A stretch of 64,000 nucleotides of DNA from Bacillus sp. FJAT-49736 (GCF_018343615.1 NZ_JAGYPI010000001.1:186001-250000); one strand, 5' to 3'. Shown: positions 53,756-62,111, numbered from the stretch's first letter. Made by a program: numbers and translations. Notes: a model not told the origin generated them from the letters alone.

Positions 53756-53946
53756 AAGCACTATATTTCGCTATTTAGGTGTCCACTTTCTTGACAGAGC
53801 TCCACTATGTCCGCAAACATCGGAACATGAGCCATTTTGTCACAGATAAAGGATTGATATTGTACCCATATAGTAGACAGTTTTAGAAAACCGCACTCTT
53901 GAAAACCATGTTATAGTTTTTTTGTGGGGAAAGGGGAACGGTTTAT

Positions 53947-54237
53947 ATGAAAGCAAAAAAAATATATCCATACGAGTTAAAAAAACAGGTAGTAGAGGAA
54001 TACATGGAGGGAAACTCCGCAAGTGAGTTGGGGGAAAAGTATGATGTGGATCGTAGACGAGTTCATGATTGGGTAAAGAGAGTAAAAGCAGGAGGGTTTC
54101 AAGCCTTAGTGGATAGTAGAGGAATAAAAAGCAAAGGCAAAAGAAAAAAAGAGGAAGAATCCCTACAAGAGAAATATGAGAAACTTCAGTTGGAGAACAT
54201 GTATTTAAAAAAGTTATTGGATCTAAAAAGGGGGTGA
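53947..54237 (+). CDS. IS3/IS150-type transposase OrfA (element B)
   Basis: 96 residues. Helix-turn-helix of the IS150 kind: YPYELKKQVVEEYMEGNSAS then ELGEKYDVDRRRVHDWVKR. A lysine-rich linker and a short coiled coil (EKYEKLQLENMYLKKLLDL) follow. The stop overlaps the orfB GTG by 4 bases (GTGA), giving coupling or frameshifted fusion near the A5G5 run at 54223-54232. Confidence 0.9.
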   Translation: MKAKKIYPYELKKQVVEEYMEGNSASELGEKYDVDRRRVHDWVKRVKAGGFQALVDSRGIKSKGKRKKEEESLQEKYEKLQLENMYLKKLLDLKRG

Positions 54238-55106
54238 ATGACAAAGAAGTACATTTTGCTTTTATACATGCAAACTCCAAACAATATCCGATATCTAAAT
54301 TAGTCACCATAACAGAAGTATCTCGGGCTGGGTACTATAAATGGGTAAAAAGATTAGGGAATAATGAGCAAGATAAAAAGGATGAAGAATTACTACCTTT
54401 TATATTTAAGATATATAAAGAAAGTAAGGGTACCTATGGAAGAAAGCGAATGAAGATAGCCTTAGAAAATGAGTATCATTTAAAAGTAAATGAGAAGCGC
54501 ATCTCCAGAATGATGAGGAAGTATGGAATATATTGCAAGATTAGAAGGAAACGCTTTAAGAATAGGCCACAACCACATGGGGAATTTTCCAATATATTAA
54601 ATAGAAATTTTAAAGCAATAAAGCCTGGAATTAAATTATCGATTGATATTAGTTATATGGAGGTAAAAAAAGGATCACAACGCTGGGTTTATGTATGTGC
54701 TATAAAAGATTTATTCAATGGGGAGATTATTGCCTATTCTGTTGGCACAAGTCAAGAGATGAAATTAGTGTATAGAGCATTAGATACCCTAAAAAAGAAA
54801 GGGTTTGTGAAAGGAGCACTTTTGCACAGTGATCAAGGCGTCCAATTCACAAACCGTGGCTACATTAAGCGTTTGAAAGACATGGGGATTACCCAGTCTA
54901 TGTCCCGCAGAGGCAACTGCTGGGACAATGCTTGCATCGAAAACTTCTTTGGTCACATGAAGTGTGAAATGAACCATTTCAGCCAACCTGAAACAGTTCT
55001 AGAAGTTTACGAAGCTGTAGAATCATTCATTAATTATTATAACAATAATCGTATACAAACAAAACTTAAAATGAGTCCTGTTCAATATCGATTAAATGCA
55101 GGATAA
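54234..55106 (+). CDS. IS3/IS150-type transposase OrfB (element B)
   Basis: 290 residues. HTH_21 (GTYGRKRMKIALENEYHLKV) precedes the rve domain. DDE residues: Asp in LSIDISYMEVKKGSQRW, Asp in LLHSDQGVQFTNRGY, and Glu in CWDNACIENFFGHMKCE. From about 54820 the DNA becomes visibly richer in G+C and uses different codons from the AT-rich first part, suggesting a mosaic. The frame is intact. Confidence 0.92.
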   Translation: MNDKEVHFAFIHANSKQYPISKLVTITEVSRAGYYKWVKRLGNNEQDKKDEELLPFIFKIYKESKGTYGRKRMKIALENEYHLKVNEKRISRMMRKYGIYCKIRRKRFKNRPQPHGEFSNILNRNFKAIKPGIKLSIDISYMEVKKGSQRWVYVCAIKDLFNGEIIAYSVGTSQEMKLVYRALDTLKKKGFVKGALLHSDQGVQFTNRGYIKRLKDMGITQSMSRRGNCWDNACIENFFGHMKCEMNHFSQPETVLEVYEAVESFINYYNNNRIQTKLKMSPVQYRLNAG

Positions 55107-55206
55107 TTGTGCGGTTTTTAGTTTGTCTACTTGACGGGTACATGTTCAGATCTTGTGTCCACTTAGTTCAGATAGAACCGCTTTTAAACCCCTTAACCAG
55201 CTTTTT

Positions 55207-55935
55207 TTACTCGGTTTCAATTTTTTTTCGGTTATTCCACATACGTATTCGATATGCATGGATGGTGGTTTCGCCCAATTTCTCTAATAAATTATAATTG
55301 GCAAAGGCACCTACAGCAGCACCGATCCCCGGAACTAACTGCAGCATTTTGACAAAATCAATATGATCTCGATATTCCTGTTGCAATGCTCGCCAGTCAA
55401 CGTCAAGCAGCTTACTCTTTTCTTGTTCCCAATTTTCGATGATGGTTAATACCATTTTACGATGCTTATCACTGGAGAAGGCAAGCTGAAATACATACAG
55501 TATGAATAAGCGTTCCTCATATTTGGAAGTGTCGTATCCGTGAAAAGCAGCAGCCTCAAATAAGAATTTCATCTTAATGGACAGAAGCAAAGGAAAATCG
55601 GCAAGACCGAGCAAAACTCCACCCGCTCCAGTCCCAGCACCTTCCACTGTAGCGGTTCTTCTATATGTCCCCAGCTTTTCCTTGATCATTATCTCCTTTT
55701 CTTCCAGAGATAATGCAGAAGTATTATGCTTTTTCGTTAAAAATTCAGACCCAAAAAGGGTTGCTTGAACCATTTTTTTTATGCTTTCTGTTAAGAGATT
55801 ATGAGCTTTTTCGGGAATGAATTGATTTACTTTATCTTGAGCTTTTTCTGCAAACCTTTTTACCATACTGGAGCGCTTAGTTGCTTTTCGCTTCCACATT
55901 TCCGTTTCTGAATATGCCATTGATTCGTAATCCAT
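55207..55935 (-). CDS. ecsC: EcsC family protein
   Basis: 242 residues from ATG 55935, 7 bases after AAGGAG; a GTG one codon upstream is the alternative. EcsC signature: EGAGTGAGGVLLGLADFPLL then LSIKMKFLFEAAAFHGYD, and a C-terminal glycine-rich VPGIGAAVGAFANYNLLEKL. It is the third gene of the ecs cluster, 31 bases after ecsB. Its own function is not known; the ABC part affects RasP, secretion and competence. IS elements lie just downstream. Confidence 0.93.
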   Translation of the reverse strand: MDYESMAYSETEMWKRKATKRSSMVKRFAEKAQDKVNQFIPEKAHNLLTESIKKMVQATLFGSEFLTKKHNTSALSLEEKEIMIKEKLGTYRRTATVEGAGTGAGGVLLGLADFPLLLSIKMKFLFEAAAFHGYDTSKYEERLFILYVFQLAFSSDKHRKMVLTIIENWEQEKSKLLDVDWRALQQEYRDHIDFVKMLQLVPGIGAAVGAFANYNLLEKLGETTIHAYRIRMWNNRKKIETE

Positions 55936-55969
55936 CACAAGTCTCCTTTTGGAATGTACATAGACATTA

Positions 55970-57196
55970 TCAATAGCTAGAATCTAATCTTTTTAATCGG
56001 GATGGAATATAAAGCTTCACAAGTAAGAATACAAAAACAATACCTATTACTAGAACCAGGACACCATTCATCCAAGTACTGCTAATAAGTGCTAAAATCC
56101 CGAAAATTACTGCCTGAATCAATAAGACGGTTTGAATAATCCTTAATAAGGAACTTGTCTTCCACTCTGGTGAAAGCGGATATAAGTTCAGCCAAATTTT
56201 TAATTCATGAAAACGCACCATTGGGATTAGTTGAAACCCCGTTAAATAAAGGAATAGGATGGCTGCACCGATCATCAAATAACGTTGATCGGCAAAGAGG
56301 AGTATTAATCCTCCAATAATCGTTAAACGAACGAATAATCCAAAATATTCACTCGTTCTGACAAAGGTTCTTGAAAATAAGTAGCGATACGTGTTGGATT
56401 GACCGTATTTTACCCTATTTAAAATTGGATCCAACCATTTTCTGCGTTTAACCTGTCCTTTTAATTTTGGAACATCAGTAAATAAATTAGCAAAACGATA
56501 AAACCCGGTAAGCCGTTTTTCTTCCTTTTCGATTAATAGATCCCATTTGATCGTTTTTCCTTTCGATGCTTGGTGAAAGTAGACAAATACGCCAATGTAT
56601 AGAAGTATTACTATCCCAATCAGCGATAAGGATGCTTTTTCCACAATAAGAAATAGGAAAATGGAATTTAATGCGAAGCGGATAATCCAATCAGTGAATT
56701 CCATTTTTGGATCACGGAATTTTAAGATATCCCAATGCTGCAATAGATTCCAATATTTTAATACCCACACGATGATTAAATAAAAGAAAAAGGAACGAAA
56801 GCTACCGCCAGTTGAATGAACGTACATAGGCATTAAAACGGCTAAGACCATTAATAATATATATGCTTGAATGATGAAGCTTAGTGTTATTGCTTTGCGA
56901 AAGTAGAAAAGAAGCTTCGTTTCTAGAGGCAATAGGAAAACTTTATCTGCATTTTTCAAAAGAGTGTATATTGGGCTGATGGTCAAGACAAGACCTAATA
57001 TAAGCCCCATAACCCAGCCAATCGGAAAATGCTCATCAAGCGTTTTGACCCAGCTACTGTAATAATATGCCCCTCCACTTAAGGCAAAAATAGCTACAAA
57101 TAATAAGTGATCATTAAAAATGTATTTTAAGTACTTGCGCATTTCGACGGAATATAGATGCAGCCTTTCTTTCCAAAGGGTATCAATTTTCTTCAT
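55970..57196 (-). CDS. ecsB: ABC transporter permease EcsB
   Basis: 408 residues with about ten hydrophobic segments, arranged in two groups around a cytoplasmic stretch (KWDLLIEKEEKRLTGFYRF then ANLFTDVPKLKGQVKRRKWL). The pattern and length match EcsB. It forms a complex with EcsA; the B. subtilis complex is linked to RasP intramembrane proteolysis, protein secretion and sporulation. It overlaps ecsA by 14 bases. Confidence 0.93.
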   Translation of the reverse strand: MKKIDTLWKERLHLYSVEMRKYLKYIFNDHLLFVAIFALSGGAYYYSSWVKTLDEHFPIGWVMGLILGLVLTISPIYTLLKNADKVFLLPLETKLLFYFRKAITLSFIIQAYILLMVLAVLMPMYVHSTGGSFRSFFFYLIIVWVLKYWNLLQHWDILKFRDPKMEFTDWIIRFALNSIFLFLIVEKASLSLIGIVILLYIGVFVYFHQASKGKTIKWDLLIEKEEKRLTGFYRFANLFTDVPKLKGQVKRRKWLDPILNRVKYGQSNTYRYLFSRTFVRTSEYFGLFVRLTIIGGLILLFADQRYLMIGAAILFLYLTGFQLIPMVRFHELKIWLNLYPLSPEWKTSSLLRIIQTVLLIQAVIFGILALISSTWMNGVLVLVIGIVFVFLLVKLYIPSRLKRLDSSY

Positions 57197-57929
57197 CAGA
57201 ATCTTCCTTCGTTAATTGAATATATAAATCATCTAACGTTGCACCAGGCATATTAAATTGTTCCCTTAATTCCTCTAAGGTTCCTTTTGCCCTAATCGTT
57301 CCATTGTGCAAAATGATAAATCCGTCGCAATAACGCTCTGCAGTTGCCAAAATATGTGTAGACATTAAGATGCCTGCCCCGTTTTCTTTCATTTTTTTCA
57401 TCAGATCAAGCAATGACAGTATCCCAAGTGGATCTAGTCCAAGAAAGGGCTCATCAATAATATACAAATCAGGCTCGGCTAAAAAGGCACACATAATCAT
57501 CACCTTTTGCTTCATCCCTTTGGAAAAATGAGCTGGAAACCAGTTTAACTTTTTATGTAAGCGAAATTCTCTAAGAAGAGATACAATCCTTTCTTCATAA
57601 GTTTTTTCCTCGATTCCGTATGCCATGGCTGTCATTTTCAAATGTTCATCAAGGGTTAGTTCCTCGTAAAGAATTGGTGTTTCCGGGATATAGGAGAATT
57701 GCTTTCTATAGTCATCCGGGTCACTAGAGAGTTCTTTTCCGTTAATTTGGATGGATCCTTTTTTAGGTTCCATTAATCCGATAATATGTTTTATCGTTGT
57801 GCTTTTTCCGGCCCCATTCAAGCCGATAAGGCCGATGATTTCATTATGGTTTATCGAAAAAGAAATATCCTTTAATACCGGTTTTTTTGTATATCCCCCG
57901 GTTAATTGTTTGATATCAAGCAGAGACAT
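57183..57929 (-). CDS. ecsA: ABC transporter ATPase EcsA
   Basis: 248 residues. Walker A is GLNGAGKSTTIKHIIGL, the Q-loop is in FSYIPETPILYEELTL, the signature HFSKGMKQKVMIMCAF, Walker B DLYIIDEPFLGLDPLG, and the H-loop MSTHILATAERYCDG. Unusual S-x-G-M signature spacing is normal for this subfamily. It is the first gene of ecsA-ecsB-ecsC, divergent from hit, as in B. subtilis. Confidence 0.95.
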   Translation of the reverse strand: MSLLDIKQLTGGYTKKPVLKDISFSINHNEIIGLIGLNGAGKSTTIKHIIGLMEPKKGSIQINGKELSSDPDDYRKQFSYIPETPILYEELTLDEHLKMTAMAYGIEEKTYEERIVSLLREFRLHKKLNWFPAHFSKGMKQKVMIMCAFLAEPDLYIIDEPFLGLDPLGILSLLDLMKKMKENGAGILMSTHILATAERYCDGFIILHNGTIRAKGTLEELREQFNMPGATLDDLYIQLTKEDSDEEN

Positions 57930-58164
57930 TTTCTACGTCCTTTCCTTCTTTGATCGTTATAATTATTGTAACATTAACCATTCTGATAGTTAAAAAAGAA
58001 TCTTGTCGTTATAAAAAAACTTGTATATCTTCTTACGAACTGCACATCATATTATCGAAGGGGATTTACCAAAACTTATAACGGGGTGGTTGTTAAAGAC
58101 CGAGATCCGTAAATATAAGCTGATTAGGGAAAAGTCAAAATGACTCAACGTATGTACACCAACT

Positions 58165-58314
58165 GATAAATGAGGTGTTTGTCGTAGATCGCTTACTGTT
58201 TTAAAAGCATATATAAATGACTTTTAAACAATAAGGGGATGATCACGTTGAACAAAGGTCATTTACTCCACTAGCTTTATGAAACACATTCATCCGATAA
58301 ATGAGGTGTTTATC
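58165..58314. repeat. Two copies of a 19-bp dyad in the ecsA-hit spacer
   Basis: GATAAATGAGGTGTTTGTC (58165-58183) and GATAAATGAGGTGTTTATC (58296-58314) are direct copies 131 bases apart, differing at one base. Each is also a dyad (GATAAA ... TTTATC in the second). Between them is a small frame with SD AAGGGGATG and TTG 58248 (nine codons). No known RNA family was recognised in 57960-58450. Confidence 0.6.
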
Positions 58315-58356
58315 AAAGGCTAATAAGACGAAACCTAAATCTGTTTCCCCTTCAGA

Positions 58357-58390
58357 GGGCGGGATCCATGCGGAAATCCCGCCCTTTTAT
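58357..58390 (+). terminator. Strong terminator upstream of hit
   Basis: GGGCGGGAT / ATCCCGCCC (58357-58365 with 58376-58384), then TTTTATTTT. No protein gene precedes it on this strand, so it implies an untranslated transcript or leader ending here. Confidence 0.82.
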
Positions 58391-58450
58391 TTTCCCCTTT
58401 CCATACTTAACCATTTCTTTGTATAATAATATAAAAAGCGAAAAGGTGGA

Positions 58451-58879
58451 ATGAATGTGAGTGATTGTATTTTCTGCAAGATCATTAACGGTGAAATTCC
58501 AAGTGCAAAGGTGTATGAAGATGAGCATGTTTTTGCTTTCCTTGATATAAGCCAGGTAACAAAGGGACATACGCTAGTTATTCCGAAAGTACATAAGAAA
58601 AATGTTTTTGAACTGACTCCTGAAATTGCAGGAAATCTCTTTGAAGCAGTACCGAAAATTGCCAATGCTTTAAACAGAGCATATGAACCAATCGGAATGA
58701 ATCTATTGAATAACAATGGAGAGTTTGCTGGGCAATCGGTATTCCATTTCCATCTCCATCTAATTCCTAGATATGGTAAGGGAGATGGTTTCGGTGCTGT
58801 ATGGAAATCCCACCAGGATAGTTATAGTTCCGTGGATCTTCAAAAAATCTCCGGAGATATATCTAGTCATATTCAATAA
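58451..58879 (+). CDS. hit: HIT family nucleotide-binding hydrolase
   Basis: 142 residues. Zinc-type N-terminus CIFCKIINGEIPSAKVYEDE and the histidine triad QSVFHFHLHLIPRYGKGDGF (H-x-H-x-H). HIT (HinT-like) proteins hydrolyse purine nucleotide phosphoramidates such as AMP-NH2. The start is ATG 58451 after AAGGTGG; GTG 58457 is also possible. It diverges from ecsA and precedes a terminator. Confidence 0.95.
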   Translation: MNVSDCIFCKIINGEIPSAKVYEDEHVFAFLDISQVTKGHTLVIPKVHKKNVFELTPEIAGNLFEAVPKIANALNRAYEPIGMNLLNNNGEFAGQSVFHFHLHLIPRYGKGDGFGAVWKSHQDSYSSVDLQKISGDISSHIQ

Positions 58880-58888
58880 TAAATTACC

Positions 58889-58917
58889 AAAATCCTGCCC
58901 TGCGCAGGATTTTTTTC
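58889..58917 (+). terminator. Terminator after hit
   Basis: AATCCTGC / GCAGGATT with a 5-base loop, then TTTTTT. Confidence 0.85.
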
Positions 58918-59006
58918 CTTTTCCTTTCCATTAATTTTTTCTTTAATAAAGGATAAGGGATATGGTAAAATACAAATAACTTTCGCTGCTGGCAATGAGT
59001 GCACAG

Positions 59007-59050
59007 TAGGAGAGAAATAGAAGAGAATAGTAAAGATGAGGAGAGTTGAG
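59007..59050 (+). promoter_or_regulatory. TRAP-binding NAG-repeat array over the trpP ribosome binding site
   Basis: Nine NAG triplets with 2-3 base spacers start at 59007 (TAG), 59012, 59018, 59023, 59028, 59033 (AAG), 59038, 59043 and 59048. The trp RNA-binding attenuation protein binds up to eleven such G/UAG repeats. The array covers the GAGGAG SD of trpP, so tryptophan-bound TRAP should block translation. Confidence 0.85.
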
Positions 59051-59054
59051 ACAA

Positions 59055-59570
59055 ATGAATACGAAGACACTTGTCAGCATGGCGTTGCTTATCGGCATTG
59101 GTACCGTGCTACACACCATTATTCCGGGGATTATTTTTAATATGAAACCGGACATGATGTTAACGATGATGTTCCTTGGAATTGTATTATTTCCTGAAAG
59201 GAAAAATGTTTTATTATTGGGAGCCTTAACAGGTGTAATTTCTGGTTTAACCTCTACATTCCCCGGAGGTATCGTTCCTAACATTATCGATAAGCTGATA
59301 ACTAGTTATGTTTTCTTTGGATTGTATACTTTACTTTCCAGAAAAAGCTTTTCTGCAATGAAATTACTTTATCTAACAATAATCGGTACGATTGTTTCAG
59401 GTACAATATTTTTAACTTCTGCGTTATTGCTTGTTGGTTTGCCTGGACCATTCCTAGTTCTATATATTACTGTTTTGGTTGGAGCATTGTTTAATGCAGT
59501 TGCAGTATTTATTCTATACCCAATCTTGCAAACGATATTCAAAAGAACACATGTAATCAAAAGCGCTTAA
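59055..59570 (+). CDS. trpP: Tryptophan transporter TrpP
   Basis: 171 residues from ATG 59055; a TTG at 59046 lies too close to the SD. Five to six membrane helices; LIGIGTVLHTIIPGIIFNMK then PDMMLTMMFLGIVLFPERKN, and TSTFPGGIVPNIIDKLITS match TrpP (YhaG). It is a tryptophan-specific transport protein. The TRAP array over its SD gives independent support and predicts repression by tryptophan. A terminator follows. Confidence 0.93.
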   Translation: MNTKTLVSMALLIGIGTVLHTIIPGIIFNMKPDMMLTMMFLGIVLFPERKNVLLLGALTGVISGLTSTFPGGIVPNIIDKLITSYVFFGLYTLLSRKSFSAMKLLYLTIIGTIVSGTIFLTSALLLVGLPGPFLVLYITVLVGALFNAVAVFILYPILQTIFKRTHVIKSA

Positions 59571-59576
59571 ATATAC

Positions 59577-59610
59577 AAATGGCCCCGTATCTAGGGGCCA
59601 TTTTAATTTG
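59577..59610 (+). terminator. Terminator after trpP
   Basis: AAATGGCCCC / GGGGCCATTT with a 7-base loop, then TAATTT. It overlaps the end of the convergent gene at 59603. Confidence 0.82.
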
Positions 59611-59797
59611 TAAGTAGCATGAATAGGAAACCAATTAAAGCAAAAATAATACCAGCACAACCAAGTAACTTAATTCTTTGTTTTAATATTCTTTTGGGTG
59701 GAAAAAACCCTGGCCTTGCATGCAAGGAGATATTGTAAACCATACCTGCCAGAAATAGAATACTTACTGCAAATAAGATTATTGTGATTTCGCTCAT
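59603..59797 (-). CDS. Small two-helix membrane protein
   Basis: 64 residues: helix 1 (about 4-26, ITIILFAVSILFLAGMVYNI), a basic loop (PPKRILKQRIK) and helix 2 (about 44-62, LGCAGIIFALIGFLFMLLT). The AAGGAG SD nearly abuts the ATG. No family recognised. It converges with trpP. Confidence 0.6.
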   Translation of the reverse strand: MSEITIILFAVSILFLAGMVYNISLHARPGFFPPKRILKQRIKLLGCAGIIFALIGFLFMLLTN

Positions 59798-60003
59798 CTC
59801 CTTCCCTAGATATTCTATTGATTTCTCTTATCACTACAATATGCAAAACAAAGGGAGAGGATGATTTATATCCCTAAAAATTAATAGGGTTACATAATAT
59901 TATTTTTTAATAACATTGAAACTTTTTAAATGTTTCAATCGTTTTTGATATAATAAATTAGATATAATTCACATTAATAGAAATAATATAGAGGTGGTAA
60001 AAC

Positions 60004-60363
60004 ATGAACAAACGATCTTTAGCTTACGGTATCCTTTTTGGCAGTGTTGCTGGTGCCATTACTGCTTTATTAACAGCACCTGTAGCCGGTAAAGAGCTTC
60101 GTATTCAATTAAAGGAAGCGACAGATGACTGGACCAATAACTTAAAAGATGTAAAAATAAATCTTAATCGAATTAAAAATTCTTTTTCTAAGTTATCTGG
60201 TGAAGGAAAGAATATGGCAATAGAGATAATTCATGATATTAAAACGTCGATTAACGAATGGCAAAAGGATATTGAGCCAACCAAACAATCACTTTTCAAT
60301 GAATTAAAAGAAATCCAAAAAACCATTGAAGAATTAGAATTGAAAACGAATAAAAATGCTTGA
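60004..60363 (+). CDS. yhaH: YtxH-domain protein YhaH
   Basis: 119 residues. The N-terminal glycine/alanine-rich membrane segment (YGILFGSVAGAITALLTAPV then AGKELR) is the YtxH signature. A long amphipathic helical region follows (about 35-115) with heptad-like hydrophobics. Family members are stress- or sporulation-associated; YhaH sits beside hpr in B. subtilis as here. Function unresolved. Confidence 0.85.
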   Translation: MNKRSLAYGILFGSVAGAITALLTAPVAGKELRIQLKEATDDWTNNLKDVKINLNRIKNSFSKLSGEGKNMAIEIIHDIKTSINEWQKDIEPTKQSLFNELKEIQKTIEELELKTNKNA

Positions 60364-60394
60364 AAAACTCCATCGTAGATGGGGTTTTTTTTAT
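60364..60394 (+). terminator. Terminator after yhaH
   Basis: AACTCCATC / GATGGGGTT with a 3-base loop, then TTTTTTTA. Confidence 0.85.
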
Positions 60395-60491
60395 TTGGAT
60401 AGCTGTTTCTAAAAATTTTGCCAATTTACATCTTTATTAATTTTTGTTTTATTGGCATAATGTTATTAAAGAGATAAAAGTGGGTGAAATA

Positions 60492-61064
60492 ATGACAGGG
60501 GATCAATTTTCAATTAAAGAGGCATTGCTTTTTAGCCAAAGAATTGCACAATTAAGCAAGGCGTTGTGGAAGACTATAGAAAAGGATTGGCAGCAGTGGA
60601 TTAAGCCCTATGATTTAAATATTAACGAGCACCACATTTTATGGATTGCCTATCATCTTCAAGGGGCATCTATCTCCGATGTAGCAAAATTTGGTGTTAT
60701 GCATGTTTCTACCGCTTTCAATTTTTCAAAAAAATTAGAAGAGAGAGGCTTGTTGAGGTTCTCTAAAAAAGAGAATGATAAAAGAAATACGTATATTGAG
60801 ATTACAAAAGAAGGGGAAGAGATTTTATTAAATTTAATGGAATCCTTCAATCCATCTAATAACACTGTTTTTCAAGGTGCTGTTCCAATTCGAAATATTT
60901 ACGGTAAATTTCCAGAATTTATAGAACTTATGGCAGTGGTCCGTAATATATATGGTGAGGATTTTGTACAAATCTTTGAAAAGTCCTTTCATAATATCGA
61001 AACAGATTTTGTGGAGGATGAAGGAAAAATTAAAAAAATAGCATTGCAAAATGAGCATTCTTAA
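60492..61064 (+). CDS. hpr: MarR-family transition-state regulator Hpr/ScoC
   Basis: 190 residues from ATG 60492, with GGGTG upstream; the frame to 60444 lacks an SD. The core [20 protein letters not shown] then [14 protein letters not shown] and [20 protein letters not shown] then [20 protein letters not shown] is practically the B. subtilis ScoC winged helix. ScoC represses protease, motility and peptide-transport (app, opp) genes in the transition state. An opp system lies in this same window. The stop overlaps convergent yhaI by 4 bases. Confidence 0.95.
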   Translation: MTGDQFSIKEALLFSQRIAQLSKALWKTIEKDWQQWIKPYDLNINEHHILWIAYHLQGASISDVAKFGVMHVSTAFNFSKKLEERGLLRFSKKENDKRNTYIEITKEGEEILLNLMESFNPSNNTVFQGAVPIRNIYGKFPEFIELMAVVRNIYGEDFVQIFEKSFHNIETDFVEDEGKIKKIALQNEHS

Positions 61065-61393
61065 TTAATATTTTTCATTAATATATTCATGAGCTTAGAA
61101 TATAGGCCTTGATTTATACAAGCTTTTATCACTTCATTAGGCTGCAATTTAGGATGCAGCCTTTCTTTGAACTTTTCATATAGTGGAGAAAAGAAGACAA
61201 ATTTGTCCTCCTTCTGCTCTTCATATTCATGGCTTAGGACCTCGCATAGTTCGAAGAATTGCGTAACATCTTCTTTCGTTAATTGATTTTCCATTATTAA
61301 ATGATAAAATTCAAACCCTTCTTTTTGGGCCATTTGAATTAGTAATGATTGATAAAACTCCATCCTTTTAAGACGTTCTTCAAAATTCTCCAT
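61061..61393 (-). CDS. yhaI: YhaI family protein (DUF1878)
   Basis: 110 residues from ATG 61393, 8 bases after GAGG; a TTG at 61399 is too close. Helical and charged: [20 protein letters not shown] then [20 protein letters not shown], as in YhaI. It is convergent with hpr, as in B. subtilis, with overlapping stop codons and no terminator space between. Function unknown. Confidence 0.88.
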   Translation of the reverse strand: MENFEERLKRMEFYQSLLIQMAQKEGFEFYHLIMENQLTKEDVTQFFELCEVLSHEYEEQKEDKFVFFSPLYEKFKERLHPKLQPNEVIKACINQGLYSKLMNILMKNIN

Positions 61394-61610
61394 TTCCAAA
61401 CCTCGGTTTTTGTCATTTTTACTTTTGTTCGAAAAATCTTGCTTTCACTTCCCAAAATTTTAAACATTTCATCCACACTTTACAACCATTTTTACTCACA
61501 GCTCCCAAATATAATTCATTTTCAGTCGATGTAATGGACTATTTTCATCTATCTTTTTTATTAAAATTCTGATATCCTAAATTATAGGAGATATGGGGAG
61601 GGGTTATTGG

Positions 61611-61790
61611 ATGATCTCCATTTTTATTATTTTTGCTGTTATAATTTTGTATTCCTTTAATAGTTTGACCAATTCACTTTGTATTCAAAAAGAAATTCCG
61701 GAAGATCGCCAGCCAAAGGTTTTTAGGACTATCAATATATTAATAACAATCTTGCTGCTTTCTTCATATGTAGAAATAATTAATGCTTAG
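61611..61790 (+). CDS. Small two-helix membrane protein
   Basis: 59 residues from ATG 61611, 7 bases after GGGGAGGGG; the frame to 61593 contains that SD. Helix 1 is about 2-20 (ISIFIIFAVIILYSFNSLT), then a charged loop (KEIPEDRQPKVFR), then helix 2 (about 39-56). I do not recognise the family. It sits between yhaI and the YjcZ-like genes and is followed by a terminator. Confidence 0.62.
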   Translation: MISIFIIFAVIILYSFNSLTNSLCIQKEIPEDRQPKVFRTINILITILLLSSYVEIINA

Positions 61791-61841
61791 TGATTGATCA
61801 TTTCGCACATATAGCGAATTATACTTTAAGTACATAAAATT

Positions 61842-61872
61842 AGTCAGGCTTGGAACAAGCCTGACTTTTTTA
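61842..61872. terminator. Terminator between converging small genes
   Basis: AGTCAGGCTTG / CAAGCCTGACT with a 3-base loop, then TTTTTTA on the plus strand; on the minus strand it serves the YjcZ-like gene at 61881. Confidence 0.85.
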
Positions 61873-61880
61873 TTCTCCTA

Positions 61881-61970
61881 TTAATAAACCCAAGATGCTC
61901 CAATAATGATGAGTAAAATGAATAATACTACCAGCAATGCAAAGCCAGCTCCATATGCTCCTCCGGACAT
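61881..61970 (-). CDS. YjcZ-like membrane miniprotein
   Basis: 29 residues: a short Gly-rich start (MSGGAYGAG), then one membrane helix [20 protein letters not shown]. Start ATG 61970, 7 bases after AGGAGG; an adjacent ATG at 61973 is the alternative. It is nearly identical in its helix to the genes at 62253 and 25432. Confidence 0.82.
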   Translation of the reverse strand: MSGGAYGAGFALLVVLFILLIIIGASWVY

Positions 61971-62111
61971 CATAACACCTCCTCTGTTCATCTAATTTAT
62001 AGTATTCTTGACTAGTTATTATCGTTAAGGCATTCGTCTAATTGACAGCTATTTCTTCATGTTGTTTTCGCATATGTTATTAAAATCCAAAAGTCAATTT
62101 TCACTTATTGC

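Larger units (their letters stand above)
52343..53814 (+). mobile_element. IS3-family insertion sequence A
   Basis: It contains overlapping orfA and orfB with a slippery site. Both ends carry inverted AAGTGGACACC (52369-52379 and about 53779-53789). Outside these lies a second perfect 12-bp inverted pair, GCGGACATAGTG (52343-52354) and CACTATGTCCGC (53803-53814), joined to the core by 13-14 diverged bases. If the IR is about 38 bp the element is about 1.47 kb; if only the core is IS, it is about 30 bases shorter. No target duplication could be assigned. Confidence 0.8.
53861..55142 (+). mobile_element. IS3-family (IS150-like) insertion sequence B
   Basis: 1282 bp. The left end begins TGTACCCATATAGTAGACAG and reaches AAAACCGCAC at 53896; the right end read inward begins TGTACCCGTCAAGTAGACAA and reaches AAACCGCAC. 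Two overlapping transposase frames fill it. Flanks (ATAT / TGTT) show no matching target duplication, so the junctions may have rearranged. Confidence 0.88.
52287..55168. mobile_element. Outer inverted repeats enclosing the IS nest (possible older IS remnant)
   Basis: AACTAAGCGGACA (52287-52299) and TGTCCACTTAGTT (55156-55168) are inverted copies differing at one base. They flank both intact IS elements. The half-site has the GTGGACA-like core seen in IS3-family ends, so they may be the ends of an older, nearly deleted element into which the others jumped. This is inference from symmetry alone. Confidence 0.4.
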
